Of a stretch of 64,000 bases of DNA, positions 26,411 through 36,775 are shown piece by piece. Positions within the stretch are counted from its first letter, which is position 1, and the number at the start of each line of letters is the position of its first letter. The notes under the pieces are model-generated. The model was given only the letters and a program-made list of their open reading frames with translations, was not told where the DNA came from and did no database searches. The translations under genes were made by a program, and so were the position numbers. The stretch lies in assembly GCF_034928825.1 (NCBI RefSeq), contig NZ_JAYFUL010000022.1, positions 26,569-90,568 of the forward strand, given 5' to 3'. The DNA is from Arcicella aquatica. GTDB taxonomy: Bacteria > Bacteroidota > Bacteroidia > Cytophagales > Spirosomataceae.

Positions 26411-27127
26411 ATGGGAAGAGCATTTGAATTTCGTAAAGCAAGAAAATTTAAGCGATGGGGACAAATGGCAAAAACATTTACCAAAATCGGTAAAGATATT
26501 GTCATTGCAGTAAAATCGGGTGGACCAGACCCTCATTCAAATTCACGTTTACGGGCCATTATCCAGAATGCCAAGGCAGTAAATATGCCGAAAGACAATG
26601 TGGAGCGTGCTATCAAAAAAGCATCATCTAAAGAGCAAGAAGACTATAAAGAGATTGTGTATGAAGGATATGCGGCGCATGGTGTTGCTGTGTTGGTAGA
26701 ATGTACTACGGATAATACCAATCGTTCTATTGCCAATATCAGAAGTCATTTTACAAAATGTGGAGGTAGCGTAGGTACAACAGGGATGTTAGATTTTATT
26801 TTCGAACGTAAATCTGTTTTCAAAATTGCTAAAACGGCTGAAATAGACGTTGAAGAATTAGAATTAGAACTAATTGATTACGGTGCTGACGAGATTTTCT
26901 TGGATTTAGAAACCAATCAAGTAAACATCTATGGCGAATTCACTGCCTTTGGAGCTATCCAAAAATTCTTAGAAGAAAAAGGTTTTGAATTATTAGGTGC
27001 TGATTTTGAAAGAATTCCGAATGATACCAAAGAACTAAGCGAAGAACAAATGGCCGATGTTGAAAAACTAATCGAACGTTTGGAAGAAGATGACGATGTT
27101 CAGAACGTGTATCACAATATGAAATAG
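26411..27127 (+). CDS. YebC/TACO1-family translation or transcription factor
   Basis: A 238-residue YebC-family protein. Typical N-terminus (MGRAFEFRKARKFKRWGQM, then AKTFTKIGKDI), the NPRLRAIIQNAKAVNMPKDNVERAIKK-like region (here beginning SNSRLRAII) and the GGSVGTTGMLDFIFER motif. Members of this family act as DNA-binding regulators or relieve ribosome stalling at proline stretches, and which of these applies here cannot be told. It precedes truA, separated by a terminator. Confidence 0.93.
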   Translation: MGRAFEFRKARKFKRWGQMAKTFTKIGKDIVIAVKSGGPDPHSNSRLRAIIQNAKAVNMPKDNVERAIKKASSKEQEDYKEIVYEGYAAHGVAVLVECTTDNTNRSIANIRSHFTKCGGSVGTTGMLDFIFERKSVFKIAKTAEIDVEELELELIDYGADEIFLDLETNQVNIYGEFTAFGAIQKFLEEKGFELLGADFERIPNDTKELSEEQMADVEKLIERLEEDDDVQNVYHNMK

Positions 27128-27148
27128 ACTTTCTTCATACATTCATTG

Positions 27149-27177
27149 AAAAGCCAGAATTTTCTGGCTTTTTTCTT
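27149..27177 (+). terminator. Rho-independent terminator
   Basis: AAAAGCCAGAA, loop TT, TTCTGGCTTTT, T-tract. It lies between yebC and truA. Confidence 0.88.
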
Positions 27178-27205
27178 TCATACAATCATTACCTTTTAAA
27201 AGCAG

Positions 27206-27937
27206 ATGCGATATTTTATAGAATGCTCATATAAAGGCACAAATTATTGTGGTTGGCAAGCACAGGAAAACTCCCGTACGATTCAGGGAGAGATAGAAAA
27301 AGTACTGTCTATTTTATTAAGAAAACCGATTGAAATTATAGGAAGTAGCAGAACTGATACGGGCGTTCATGCCAAGCACCAAACTGCCCATTTTGATTTG
27401 GAAGAAGCCATTCCTAATCCAGCAAATATTGTTTACAGAATGAACAAAATGCTTCCTTTTGATATTTCAATCTTAAACATTTTTCAAGTAGCAGACGACT
27501 ATCATTCCAGATTCGAGGCAAGTTCACGTAAATACGAATATCATATCTCCAGAAAGAAAAGTCCGTTTTTGATAGACTTATGTTATCAATTCACACCTGA
27601 ATTGAATATTGACGCCATGAACGAGGCTTGCAAGTACTTTTTTCAATACATAGACTTTGAATGCTTTAGCAAATTACACTCACAAGTATTTACTTTCAAC
27701 TGTACCATCATGGAAGCAAGGTGGGAAGAAAGAGACAACGGCATATTGGTATTTCATATTAAATCAAACCGATTCCTCAGAGGAATGGTAAGGGCTATTG
27801 TGGGAACGCTGATTGAAGTAGGAATGGGCAAAATCAGTATTGAGGCCTTTGAGAAAATCATTCAGTCTAAAAATCGCCAAAAGGCTGGTGGTGCTGCCCC
27901 TCCGCAAGGACTATTTTTGATGGAAGTTAATTATTAA
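27206..27937 (+). CDS. truA: tRNA pseudouridine(38-40) synthase
   Basis: A 243-residue TruA that isomerises uridines 38-40 of the tRNA anticodon stem. The catalytic aspartate is in GSSRTDTGVHAKHQ (about residue 51). FLRGMVRAIVGTLIEVGMGK near residue 195 is the family's C-terminal signature. Full length and no oddities. Confidence 0.95.
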   Translation: MRYFIECSYKGTNYCGWQAQENSRTIQGEIEKVLSILLRKPIEIIGSSRTDTGVHAKHQTAHFDLEEAIPNPANIVYRMNKMLPFDISILNIFQVADDYHSRFEASSRKYEYHISRKKSPFLIDLCYQFTPELNIDAMNEACKYFFQYIDFECFSKLHSQVFTFNCTIMEARWEERDNGILVFHIKSNRFLRGMVRAIVGTLIEVGMGKISIEAFEKIIQSKNRQKAGGAAPPQGLFLMEVNY

Positions 27938-27956
27938 TCAGGCTTCAATAAAAGTT

Positions 27957-27990
27957 AGGTATTCAAGAATATTTTTATCCTTGAATACCT
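27957..27990. terminator. Bidirectional terminator between convergent genes
   Basis: AGGTATTCAAG (27957-27967) and CTTGAATACCT (27980-27990), perfect 11-bp arms with A/T tracts on both sides. It serves truA and the esterase gene. Confidence 0.8.
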
Positions 27991-27996
27991 CAAAAA

Positions 27997-30501
27997 TTAC
28001 TCAAGGATAAGTTTTTTAGAGATGCTTATATCCGCATTATTAAAAATGACAATATAATTTCCCTTTCCTAAATGGCTTAAATCAATTTGATGAATATCGC
28101 TCTGTTTGATTGGCTGTTCTACTAATTTTACGCCTCTAAAATCAACGATTGAAATTTGCCCATTTACCGATTTCGGAAAGTCAATTATCAGAAGTCCTTT
28201 ATTCGGATTAGGATATAATTTTAAACCCCAATTTTGCTCCTCCTCAATCCCCAAAACTGATTGTGTAGTAACTGTCAACGCAGCAGCATACAGCGATTCG
28301 GTTTTATCTCCAAAAGCCTTTAAACGATAATAATAATTCGTTTTTTCCGTGAGTGGCATATCCGAAAAATCAGTTCTTGTAGCATCCAATTTGGCTAACT
28401 CTACGTAATTCCCTGATTCAGTTACTTTTCTTTCTAACACATAACTGGTCGCATTGGGAATACTCTTCCATGTAATTTTAGCATTACTGTAGGCTATTGA
28501 TTCAGCTTGTAACACAGGCGTCGCTAATAGTGCTGGAGTTTTACTTTCAACAATCGTGTACAACGATTCTGTCAGATTTCCGATGGCTTTAATCCTGTAC
28601 GCATAGGCGGTATTAGGTGTTAAATCTTTATCAACTAACGTCAACTGATTAGCAGGTTGGGTACTCAATAGTTTAAAATCTTCTGAACCTACTCTTCTTT
28701 CAATCTGATAAGCAGTTGATAGGGTAACAGCTTGCCATGAAAGGCTCAGGGAATTGTTATAAACAACGGTCACAGCCAATACAGGCGTGGCTAAATAAGC
28801 AAGCGTTTTAGCTTCTGCATTCGCATACAATGATTCCCAATAATTACCCACTGCCTTTATGCGATAGGTATAAAGCTCTCCTCCTTTCAAAGATTTGTCT
28901 TCATAAACTAACGTATTGGCATTCAATTGAGCTACCTCTTGAAAAGCAGTTGACGCCGTTTTTCTTTCAATAATATAGCCATTAATTCCTGTGATAGCCT
29001 CCCATTGTAATTTGATGGTTTCAAAATTAGTGGCCACAGCACTTAGCTTAGTAGTAGGAACTTCCTCTAGTTTGAATTCATAAAAAGAAAGTGCTCTAAG
29101 CCCTTTTTTATTCGTAATGTATGGACCAGTATATGGATAGTCGGGACTGGTGGGTTCTATAAAGGAAGGTAAATAAGAGATTTTAGTAGCCGAGCTACTC
29201 GTATTTAATGTTAAGATTACTTTATTCCCGACGGTCGTACCGCTCACTACATTGCCCGCGACGCCATCCAAATAGAAGAAATCTTTCATCAAAAGATTCC
29301 TTGTTTTCTCGTTCCAAGTAAGCTCCTGTCCCACTGGAAAAGTGATTGTTATTTCACTTTTATCGGCTTGAGAAAAGTACGCCTTTCGGACATTAGGAGC
29401 ATCTATATTATCCGTATTTGATACATTATAAAAATCACGACCAGCCAACCAGCCCAATTCAGTAGCATTTTGGGTATAGCCCTCTGTAGTATAATGCAGC
29501 CCATCAAAGCCCGCAGTGCCTACAGAAGCAACCACCTGTAGATTTTGATATTTATCCGCTAAAGCTCTTTGCGTTTCCCGCACTTTGGGGGCTTCGCCCA
29601 CAGCGGGATTAATGATGTCTATTTGATAGACGTAGAGTTGTTTAATAGAGGGTAAATCTAGTTTCAGGTTCTTATAAAATATATCGAAGTAACCTCCAAA
29701 ATCAGATCCTTCTCCATACGCTTCCGTTTCGCCTTGTCTGTAAATCAGTGCTTTGACGTATTTATCTACCCCTGCTTTTTGCAAACGATATAACATTCTG
29801 CCATACCCATTGGTCAAATCTGCGGGGTTGGATGCCGTGCGATTAGCATGTTGACGGGCAGAAGACCAGTGAAAACCTGCATTAATCAAGCAAGTAGGGA
29901 TACCAAAATTATCTAATATGTATTTCTGGAATTGATAGCCAAGCGTTCCTACATTTTTGAAATATACTTCTTGGTTTGATAACGCCCATAACGTATCGGC
30001 TGGATTATAATCTTCAATATTATACGTTCCCGTTATTTTACCAAAGGTTCTACAAAATTCATTGGTCTTGGCCTCGGAAAAAAATGCGGTAGAGTTTGAT
30101 TGTCCCGTAAGTACATAGACATCGCCAGCGACTACATTTTCTCTAGTAACTAAATCCAAGGAATCTGTTCCTTTTACAGCAAATATTTTAAAGTCGTATT
30201 CCGCTTTTTCGGCTTTGATGACTACAGGCGTAAAGGCAAAAGTACCAAGGCTATTTTTATAGCTAATGGGTGCTCTTTGATAGGCAATTAATTGCTTGTT
30301 GCGATATACTTTGAGAGAAAAATATGACCATCCTTCGATTTCTATTTTTCCAGAAATAGGGACAGAGGCTTCGTTCTTTTCATTTCTTGGATAAAGCTGA
30401 TAGCTTTGAGGGAGGTTATCAAAAACAGTAGCGTAGAAACGCTGAGAAAACCCAACATTAGCACACAAGACTATTATAAATAGGATAAAAGCTTTTTTCA
30501 T
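27997..30501 (-). CDS. Secreted SGNH esterase with fibronectin III repeats and type IX sorting domain
   Basis: An 834-residue protein exported by Sec and the type IX system. Signal peptide (LFIIVLCANVGFSQ). A sialate O-acetylesterase-like SGNH domain at about residues 120-375 has the nucleophile motif TGQSNS, ASVG-type block III and the terminal DGLHYT (Asp, His). Three fibronectin type III repeats follow at about residues 485-745, each with the (Y)xIERK and YxYRIKAxG pattern. The C-terminal sorting domain starts LKLYPNPNKG. It probably removes acetyl groups from carbohydrate at the cell surface. No neighbouring glycan-use gene. The esterase subtype is inference. Confidence 0.85.
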   Translation of the reverse strand: MKKAFILFIIVLCANVGFSQRFYATVFDNLPQSYQLYPRNEKNEASVPISGKIEIEGWSYFSLKVYRNKQLIAYQRAPISYKNSLGTFAFTPVVIKAEKAEYDFKIFAVKGTDSLDLVTRENVVAGDVYVLTGQSNSTAFFSEAKTNEFCRTFGKITGTYNIEDYNPADTLWALSNQEVYFKNVGTLGYQFQKYILDNFGIPTCLINAGFHWSSARQHANRTASNPADLTNGYGRMLYRLQKAGVDKYVKALIYRQGETEAYGEGSDFGGYFDIFYKNLKLDLPSIKQLYVYQIDIINPAVGEAPKVRETQRALADKYQNLQVVASVGTAGFDGLHYTTEGYTQNATELGWLAGRDFYNVSNTDNIDAPNVRKAYFSQADKSEITITFPVGQELTWNEKTRNLLMKDFFYLDGVAGNVVSGTTVGNKVILTLNTSSSATKISYLPSFIEPTSPDYPYTGPYITNKKGLRALSFYEFKLEEVPTTKLSAVATNFETIKLQWEAITGINGYIIERKTASTAFQEVAQLNANTLVYEDKSLKGGELYTYRIKAVGNYWESLYANAEAKTLAYLATPVLAVTVVYNNSLSLSWQAVTLSTAYQIERRVGSEDFKLLSTQPANQLTLVDKDLTPNTAYAYRIKAIGNLTESLYTIVESKTPALLATPVLQAESIAYSNAKITWKSIPNATSYVLERKVTESGNYVELAKLDATRTDFSDMPLTEKTNYYYRLKAFGDKTESLYAAALTVTTQSVLGIEEEQNWGLKLYPNPNKGLLIIDFPKSVNGQISIVDFRGVKLVEQPIKQSDIHQIDLSHLGKGNYIVIFNNADISISKKLILE

Positions 30502-30611
30502 AAATATTATATCATTGATTTAGACAACTACACGATAACATAATCTTGTGTATTGAACTATAAATTTATAAACATAATCTTATAGTTCAATATTATGACT
30601 ATTGTTAACAG

Positions 30612-30665
30612 CAAACTCTTATCACTAGGGAGGGACTTAAGTCCCTCCCTAGTGATAAGAGTTTG
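30612..30665. repeat. Perfect 54-bp palindrome, GACTTAAGTC centre
   Basis: Reads the same on both strands from 30612 to 30665, with centre GGGACTTAAGTCCC. Members of the same family are at 48665, 58949 and 63798. A CTGTGTGCCACACACC half-palindrome follows at about 30692. Confidence 0.9.
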
Positions 30666-30725
30666 ACTTTGTTGCTGTTCTCAAATCGTATTCTGTGTGC
30701 CACACACCACGGTTTTCAACTGAAC

Positions 30726-33416
30726 TTATTCAATAGCTTTCTTCACCTCATTCAATTTCAAAAGTGCTTCGATTGGCGACATCGCATTGATGTCAAGGTG
30801 TTTTAATAGCTTTTCGATTTTCTCAAATTTAGGATTAGCTTCGCCTCCAAAAATATTCATTTGGAAATTCTGTTTAGGCATTTCCCGAATTGTCTGGCGG
30901 TGCTGTTCTTTTGAGCGATTTTTTTCTAGTTCAACCAAAATCTCACTCGCCCGATACACCACTGGCTGTGGAATACCTGCCAACTGTGCCACATGAATCC
31001 CAAAACTATGTTCTGAACCGCCTTCTTTTAGCTTCCTCATAAAAATCACCTTGCCGTTGATTTCCTTTACTGAAACATTAAAGTTTTTAATGCGAGGAAA
31101 ATCATTCGCTAGTTCGTTCAATTCATGATAGTGGGTCGCAAAAAGTGTTTTAGGGCGATAATTCGCATGATTATGCAAATGTTCGGCAATTGCCCATGCG
31201 ATAGACACGCCATCATAGGTACTTGTTCCTCTACCAATCTCATCCATCAACACAAGACTTCTATCCGAAAGGTTATTCAAAATACTTGCCGTTTCAGTCA
31301 TTTCCACCATGAAAGTCGATTCCCCTTTTGAAAGGTTATCGCTTGCTCCTACTCTGGTAAATACTTTATCGACCACCCCAATTTTAGCTTCACTAGCAGG
31401 CACAAAACAGCCAATTTGTGCCATTAACACAATCAGCGCCGTCTGACGCAAGAGGGCAGATTTACCCGCCATGTTTGGTCCTGTGATAATGATAATTTGT
31501 TGGCTCGAATCATCCAGAAACAAATCGTTAGGCACATAATTTTCCCCTAAAGGCAATTGCTGTTCAATAACTGGGTGGCGACCATCTTTAATAACAAGTT
31601 CTTTACTATCAGACACTTGTGGTTTAGCATAATTGTTTTTCTCAGCAATTTTCGCAAAATTGGTCAATACGTCCAATACAGCAATGATTTTAGCATTCTG
31701 TTGAATCTGATGCACATAATCATTGGCGACATTCACTAATTCATTAAAAATCCTAAACTCAATAACGGCAATTTTATCTTCTGCACCCAAAATGGTTTCT
31801 TCATATTCTTTCAATTCGGGGGTAATATATCGTTCGGCATTCACCAAGGTTTGCTTACGAATCCAATCGTTCGGCACTTTGTCTTTATGGGCATTGGTCA
31901 CTTCCAGATAATACCCAAATACTTTATTGAAAGAAACCTTTAATGACGAAATCCCAGTACGCTCTATTTCACGATTTTGTAATTGTAATAAAAAGTCTTT
32001 CCCCGTATGAGCAATCCCTAAAAGCCTGTCTAATTCTTCATCTACCCCAGCCTTAATCATACCCCCTTGGTTCGTCACAATCGGCAATGATTCATCACGT
32101 AACTCATTTTCTATTTTATCTAACAAAAACTGACAAGGATTCAACTGGTCGGCATACTTCCGCAACATCGTTACATTGGCAGTCTGAGCCGATTTTGTTT
32201 TGTCTTCAGAATGCACTGAATTTATCAACAACTCTCTGATAGGCTCTATCCGTGACAAGGCTCTTTTCAGCGTCGCTAATTCACGAGGATTGATTCTACG
32301 AACAGCTACTTTGGAAATAAGGCGTTCTAAATCTCCAATAGGTTTCAGCTGTTGCTCAATAAACTCACGTAAATCGGTATTTTCTTTGAAAAACGAAACC
32401 GTTTCTAAACGCTCTTGAATCAAAGATTTTTCTTTCAAAGGCAACACTAGCCATTTCCTGAGTAACCTCGCTCCCATCGGGGTCATGGTTTGATCAAGAA
32501 TTTGAATCAATGAAATACCCCCTTCTTGTTGGGCAGAGACCAATTCTAAATTGCGGATGGTAAACCTATCCAACCACACATATTTTTCCTCTTCCAGTCG
32601 ATTGATTCTGGAAATATGGCTTACCTCTTTATGTTCTGTTTCTGCCAAATAGTGCATCACTACCCCCGCAGCAATGATACCTTCTGCCAAAGACTCTATC
32701 CCAAAACCTTTTAATGAATTAGTTTTAAAATGATTGGTTAGCAATGGATAGGTGAAATCACGGGTAAATGCCCAATCATCAATGCCAAAGGTATTGAACT
32801 TATCGCCAAACAATGCTGTAAATTCTTGTCTGTTCTTCTTACAAAAAAGCACCTCTGAAGGGCCAAAGCTTTGCAAAAGTTTTTCGATATAAGCAGGACT
32901 TCCTTGTGAGCATAGAAATTCCCCCGTAGAAATATCCAAGAAAGCAATCCCTATGATTTCCGAAGAAAAAGAGGAAAAACTAATAGCCGCTAAGTAGTTG
33001 TTTTGCTTGGTATCAAGTACATTATCGTTATACGAAACCCCAGGGGTAACCAATTCGGTAACGCCTCTTTTTACAATGCCTTTGGCAGTAGCAGGGTCTT
33101 CTAGTTGGTCGCAAATAGCTACACGTTCACCCGCACGGACTAAACGTGGTAAATAAGTATCTAGGGAATGGTGTGGAAAACCAGCCAGATGGTCGTCGGC
33201 AGTTCCATTATTTCTACGGGTAAGCGTAATACCCAAAATCTTTGAAGCTCGCACGGCGTCTTCCCCAAAAGTTTCGTAAAAATCACCTACTCTGAATAAT
33301 AGTAATGCTCCCGGGTAACGCGCTTTTATTTGATTATACTGTTTGGCAAGGGGTGTTTCGTTCGCTTTTTTGATGGGTTTAGTTGTGTCGTCAGTATTTT
33401 TAGAAGGTCTTGCCAT
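30726..33416 (-). CDS. mutS: DNA mismatch repair protein MutS
   Basis: An 896-residue MutS that recognises mismatches and small loops. The mismatch-binding motif GDFYETF lies near residue 45. The ATPase has Walker A TGPNMAGKSALLRQ near residue 630, then DEIGRGTSTYDG as Walker B/signature, and TLFATHYHEL. The ATG at 33416 (MARPSKN) is preferred over a TTG seven codons upstream. The length is slightly long, as usual for Bacteroidota. It appears monocistronic; mutL is not in the window. Confidence 0.97.
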   Translation of the reverse strand: MARPSKNTDDTTKPIKKANETPLAKQYNQIKARYPGALLLFRVGDFYETFGEDAVRASKILGITLTRRNNGTADDHLAGFPHHSLDTYLPRLVRAGERVAICDQLEDPATAKGIVKRGVTELVTPGVSYNDNVLDTKQNNYLAAISFSSFSSEIIGIAFLDISTGEFLCSQGSPAYIEKLLQSFGPSEVLFCKKNRQEFTALFGDKFNTFGIDDWAFTRDFTYPLLTNHFKTNSLKGFGIESLAEGIIAAGVVMHYLAETEHKEVSHISRINRLEEEKYVWLDRFTIRNLELVSAQQEGGISLIQILDQTMTPMGARLLRKWLVLPLKEKSLIQERLETVSFFKENTDLREFIEQQLKPIGDLERLISKVAVRRINPRELATLKRALSRIEPIRELLINSVHSEDKTKSAQTANVTMLRKYADQLNPCQFLLDKIENELRDESLPIVTNQGGMIKAGVDEELDRLLGIAHTGKDFLLQLQNREIERTGISSLKVSFNKVFGYYLEVTNAHKDKVPNDWIRKQTLVNAERYITPELKEYEETILGAEDKIAVIEFRIFNELVNVANDYVHQIQQNAKIIAVLDVLTNFAKIAEKNNYAKPQVSDSKELVIKDGRHPVIEQQLPLGENYVPNDLFLDDSSQQIIIITGPNMAGKSALLRQTALIVLMAQIGCFVPASEAKIGVVDKVFTRVGASDNLSKGESTFMVEMTETASILNNLSDRSLVLMDEIGRGTSTYDGVSIAWAIAEHLHNHANYRPKTLFATHYHELNELANDFPRIKNFNVSVKEINGKVIFMRKLKEGGSEHSFGIHVAQLAGIPQPVVYRASEILVELEKNRSKEQHRQTIREMPKQNFQMNIFGGEANPKFEKIEKLLKHLDINAMSPIEALLKLNEVKKAIE

Positions 33417-33845
33417 GTGATTATTAAAAAAATTCAATCTGTATTATTTGCTCAAAAAGTAGGCTGAACATCAATGATTGAAAATCAAATTAACTATTAA
33501 AAATGAATAATGTATATGTTTTCACAAAAATACAAACTTGCCGTTAAGACTTCTAAAAAGTGGGAAAAGAATTGAAGAATATTGAAAATATACGCTATAT
33601 TGAAATGGATTTAATAAGTAATATATTTCTTAAATAGATTATATTCTTATTCCTAAAAAATATATAACATTTTGATTAAAATCAGTAATAAACCGCTTAA
33701 ACATTGATTTTAAACACCAAAAATGTATATTAAATTATTCGTACAAATATTGTTATTTCAATAAAATGCCATAGAAATTTTAATTTGGAATGCTGTCTAA
33801 TAATAGCTTACTAACCATAATTCATACTTTAATATCCGCCTTATT
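33417..33845. other. AT-rich intergenic region between divergent genes
   Basis: About 430 bases. On the minus strand a TATTTTTG box (33532-33525) could be the mutS -7 element, but its -33 partner is poor. Nothing else recognised. Confidence 0.4.
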
Positions 33846-34262
33846 ATGAAATCAGAAAACCTTTGGCCAGAATTTTCTCTGAATAAACCCATACGCAGTC
33901 CCAAAGTAGTTTTATTGGAGCAAGCTAGTTTTTTAGAACAAATCACCCAACAAACAATTAAAGCAAGTATCAGGAAAACGATTGAAAACAATAGTGGCAT
34001 CATTAAGTATATCTTTGAAATAGAAGCCCCCGATACTAAAATCCTCAATTCAAAAGGCTATCGGTATTCACTATTAACAATCGAACAAAAATCGCTATTT
34101 TTTTATCCTTGTAACATATACCTAGATTCAAACTTATATTCTTCTGCCATAGAAACAGAGGAAGCGTTAACGAAGCATTTAAAAGAAATTTTCAATAGTG
34201 TCAAGACTCAGAATATCATTTATACCTTAATTTCATTGAGTATACATGGGTATGAGTTATAA
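33846..34262 (+). CDS. Hypothetical protein, 138 residues
   Basis: A soluble protein without known relatives by eye. It has a Phe/Leu-rich start (ENLWPEFSLNKPIRSPKVVLLEQ), a lysine-rich middle (IKASIRKTIENNSGIIKYIFEIEAPD) and an acidic helix near the end (SAIETEEALTKHLKEIFNSV). No signal or membrane segment. Base usage is as AT-rich as the flanking spacer, so it could be a fast-evolving or recently acquired gene. Its stop abuts a repeat element. Confidence 0.5.
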   Translation: MKSENLWPEFSLNKPIRSPKVVLLEQASFLEQITQQTIKASIRKTIENNSGIIKYIFEIEAPDTKILNSKGYRYSLLTIEQKSLFFYPCNIYLDSNLYSSAIETEEALTKHLKEIFNSVKTQNIIYTLISLSIHGYEL

Positions 34263-34391
34263 AAATATGAGTAATTTATAGTTCCGTTAGGAACGATAAA
34301 TCGGTAGTAGGCTACTACCGATTTATCGCCTCTACGAGGCTATTTTGTTAAACTTCTGTATTCTAATGAAAATTTGGAATGACTCATATTC
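34262..34391. repeat. Short element sharing the ends of the 430-bp inverted-repeat family
   Basis: Ends TATGAGTAATTT (left) and GGAATGACTCATATT (right) match the outer ends of the elements at 21787 and 41938. The interior is different: a GATAAATCGGTAGTAG / CTACTACCGATTTATC palindrome flanked by GTTCCGTTAGGAAC and GCCTCTACGAGGC stem-loops. Confidence 0.7.
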
Positions 34392-34394
34392 AAA

Positions 34395-35771
34395 TTACTT
34401 CCTCAAAATCTGCATAAACACTTCATCCAATCTTGAAGCCATCCTGACTTTGATTTTATAGTTATTTACATCCAAGCCTTTGGCATTAAACTTTGAAATC
34501 CATATTTCTTTAAAGCCTAATTTTTCGGCTTCTGAAATACGATTTTCGATGCGATTAACCGCCCTAATTTCCCCCCCAAGTCCTACTTCTGCCGCAAAAC
34601 AGATGGTACTCGGAATAGAAATATCTTCATAAGAAGACACGATAGACGCACAAACAGCCAAATCAATGGCAGGGTCTTCTACTTTTAAACCTCCTGCAAT
34701 GTTCAAGAAAACGTCTTGATTGCCTAGCCTAAATCCTCCTCTTTTTTCCAATACCGCCAATAGCATATTCAATCGTTTGGCATCAAATCCTGTCGAGCTT
34801 CGTTGTGGTGTGCCATAAGTGGCGATAGAAACTAGCGACTGTGTTTCAATTAACAATGGGCGATTCCCCTCTAGCATAGCTCCGATGGTAATTCCCGAAA
34901 AATCTTCATCCCTTTGCGAAATCAAAATTTCGGAAGGGTTAGACACCTCTCTTAAACCCGAATTGAGCATTTCATAAATCCCTAGTTCAGACGTGCTCCC
35001 GAAACGGTTTTTGGTGGTGCGTAGAATCCTATACGCCAAATGGCGGTCGCCTTCAAACTGAAGGACGGTATCTACCATGTGTTCTAATACCTTTGGACCC
35101 GCCAATGAACCGTCTTTGGTGATGTGTCCTATGATAAACACAGGCGTGCCCGATTCTTTCGCAAATTTCATTAATTCAGCCGCACACTCTTTTACTTGTG
35201 ATACGCTCCCTGCACCTGCCTCTATAAAAGACGATTGTAGCGTCTGGATAGAATCGATAATCAGAATATCAGGTTCAAAAGTCTCTACTTGCTTAAAGAT
35301 ATTCTGGGTTTGGGTTTCTGTTAGGATAAAGCAATTATCACTTTTGTTTTCCAACCGCTCTGCCCGCATCTTGATTTGATGTTCTGATTCTTCACCAGAA
35401 ACATATAATACTTTGTAGTTATCAAGCATCAAGGCAATTTGGAGCATCAATGTCGACTTCCCAATGCCTGGTTCACCGCCAATCAGGATTAAAGAACCTA
35501 ATACGATGCCTCCTCCTAATACTCTATTTAACTCTCTGTCTTTTGTTAAAATTCGGTCTTGTTCCTGATAATTAATCTCTTGAATAGCCCTAGGTTTGGA
35601 AGCTACTTTCAACGAAGTGGAAACTTTCCAAGAGCCTTTTGTGGGTTCATCTTTCTGTACAACTTCCTCCACGAAGGTATTCCACTCGCCACAAGCAGGG
35701 CATCTCCCCAGCCATTTAGGAGCCTGATTCCCACAGTTTTGACAGAAAAATGAGGTTTTTACTTTTGCCAT
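34395..35771 (-). CDS. radA: DNA repair protein RadA (Sms)
   Basis: A 458-residue RadA that drives branch migration of recombination intermediates. The N-terminal C4 zinc finger FFCQNCG...GRCPACGEW (residues 7-30), Walker A GGEPGIGKSTLML near residue 88, the RadA-specific KNRFGSTSELGIYEM near residue 246, and a C-terminal Lon-protease-like domain without catalytic serine function. The ATG at 35771 (MAKVKTSF) is the conserved start. Monocistronic. Confidence 0.95.
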   Translation of the reverse strand: MAKVKTSFFCQNCGNQAPKWLGRCPACGEWNTFVEEVVQKDEPTKGSWKVSTSLKVASKPRAIQEINYQEQDRILTKDRELNRVLGGGIVLGSLILIGGEPGIGKSTLMLQIALMLDNYKVLYVSGEESEHQIKMRAERLENKSDNCFILTETQTQNIFKQVETFEPDILIIDSIQTLQSSFIEAGAGSVSQVKECAAELMKFAKESGTPVFIIGHITKDGSLAGPKVLEHMVDTVLQFEGDRHLAYRILRTTKNRFGSTSELGIYEMLNSGLREVSNPSEILISQRDEDFSGITIGAMLEGNRPLLIETQSLVSIATYGTPQRSSTGFDAKRLNMLLAVLEKRGGFRLGNQDVFLNIAGGLKVEDPAIDLAVCASIVSSYEDISIPSTICFAAEVGLGGEIRAVNRIENRISEAEKLGFKEIWISKFNAKGLDVNNYKIKVRMASRLDEVFMQILRK

Positions 35772-35987
35772 ATTTACGTTTAACACACTCATTATCAACA
35801 GATAACAAGAATTATAATTTTATCTTTAATCCAGTGCTAGGATTATATTTACATTTATTTGTCAATTACTTATTTAAAATCAAAAATACCTACCGTTTAC
35901 TAAATTATATTAAAAAAAACGAAGAATAAAGTACTTCTAGTTTAAAATATCCCGTTATATTGTCGTTTAAACAAACTCTTACTTGTC

Positions 35988-36602
35988 ATGAAAAGAAAAA
36001 TATTATTACTCCTCGTCCTATTTTGTTTGACAAAAACCAGTAGTGTTTTTGCTCAATTTACCTTCGGTATCAAAGGTGGTGTAAACTTTTCTCAATTAAA
36101 AACTGATTTCAAAAATCAGTCGGCTGGGGCAAATCTACAGCAAAGTTTAGATACAAAAACGGGTTATGTTGGTGGCGTATATTTCCGCATTGGGAAAACG
36201 ATATTTTTACAGCCAGAATTAATTTTCTCGGCAAAAGGAGGAAGCTTGAATTTAAATTCACAAAAAGTAAATGTTGATTACACAAGTCTTGATGTACCTT
36301 TATTAATCGGCTATAAACTAGGTCCTCTTCGTTTAAACGCTGGCCCAGTAGCATCCTTTAAAGTATCAAACAGTATTAGTGATGACCTAAAAAACTATGG
36401 TAGTAATATAGGCGATTCATTCAAAAATGCCTCTTATGGCTATCAGGCGGGTGCTGGTTTAGACATAGGCTCATTATCAGTAGATTTACGCTATGAAGGT
36501 AGCCTTTCAGACATTTCAAATGTAGTCGATTTATCAAAAAGCATTAACTATTCACAAAAAGGAAACCTTTGGCAAATGACGATTGGACTTAAAGTATTTT
36601 AA
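35988..36602 (+). CDS. Outer-membrane beta-barrel (PorT-like) protein
   Basis: A 204-residue protein with signal peptide (LLLLVLFCLTKTSSVFAQ) and a small eight-stranded-type barrel: FTFGIKGGVNFSQL at the start of the mature chain, alternating amphipathic strands (TIFLQPELIFSAKGG, VDYTSLDVPLLIGYKL) and a last strand ending WQMTIGLKVF with a terminal aromatic, as outer-membrane proteins need. The PorT/OmpW-like family is very common in Bacteroidota. Role unknown. Confidence 0.82.
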   Translation: MKRKILLLLVLFCLTKTSSVFAQFTFGIKGGVNFSQLKTDFKNQSAGANLQQSLDTKTGYVGGVYFRIGKTIFLQPELIFSAKGGSLNLNSQKVNVDYTSLDVPLLIGYKLGPLRLNAGPVASFKVSNSISDDLKNYGSNIGDSFKNASYGYQAGAGLDIGSLSVDLRYEGSLSDISNVVDLSKSINYSQKGNLWQMTIGLKVF

Positions 36603-36624
36603 GTGTTTGTTATTGGATAATCAT

Positions 36625-36673
36625 AAAAGTGTCAGATTTCATGGTCAATATGCCTGATATTTGACACTTTTTT
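36625..36673 (+). terminator. Probable terminator of the barrel gene
   Basis: AAAAGTGTCA (36625-36634) pairs with TGACACTTTT (36662-36671), followed by T residues. The loop is long and partly paired. Confidence 0.6.
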
Positions 36674-36775
36674 ATTGCTGTCTTCTTTCAATCAATGGCT
36701 TTTCTTACTTTTGTATTTAGAACATGTTAAAAAATTATATTTTGTTTATATCCAAAAAGCAATATTTCCTTTCGT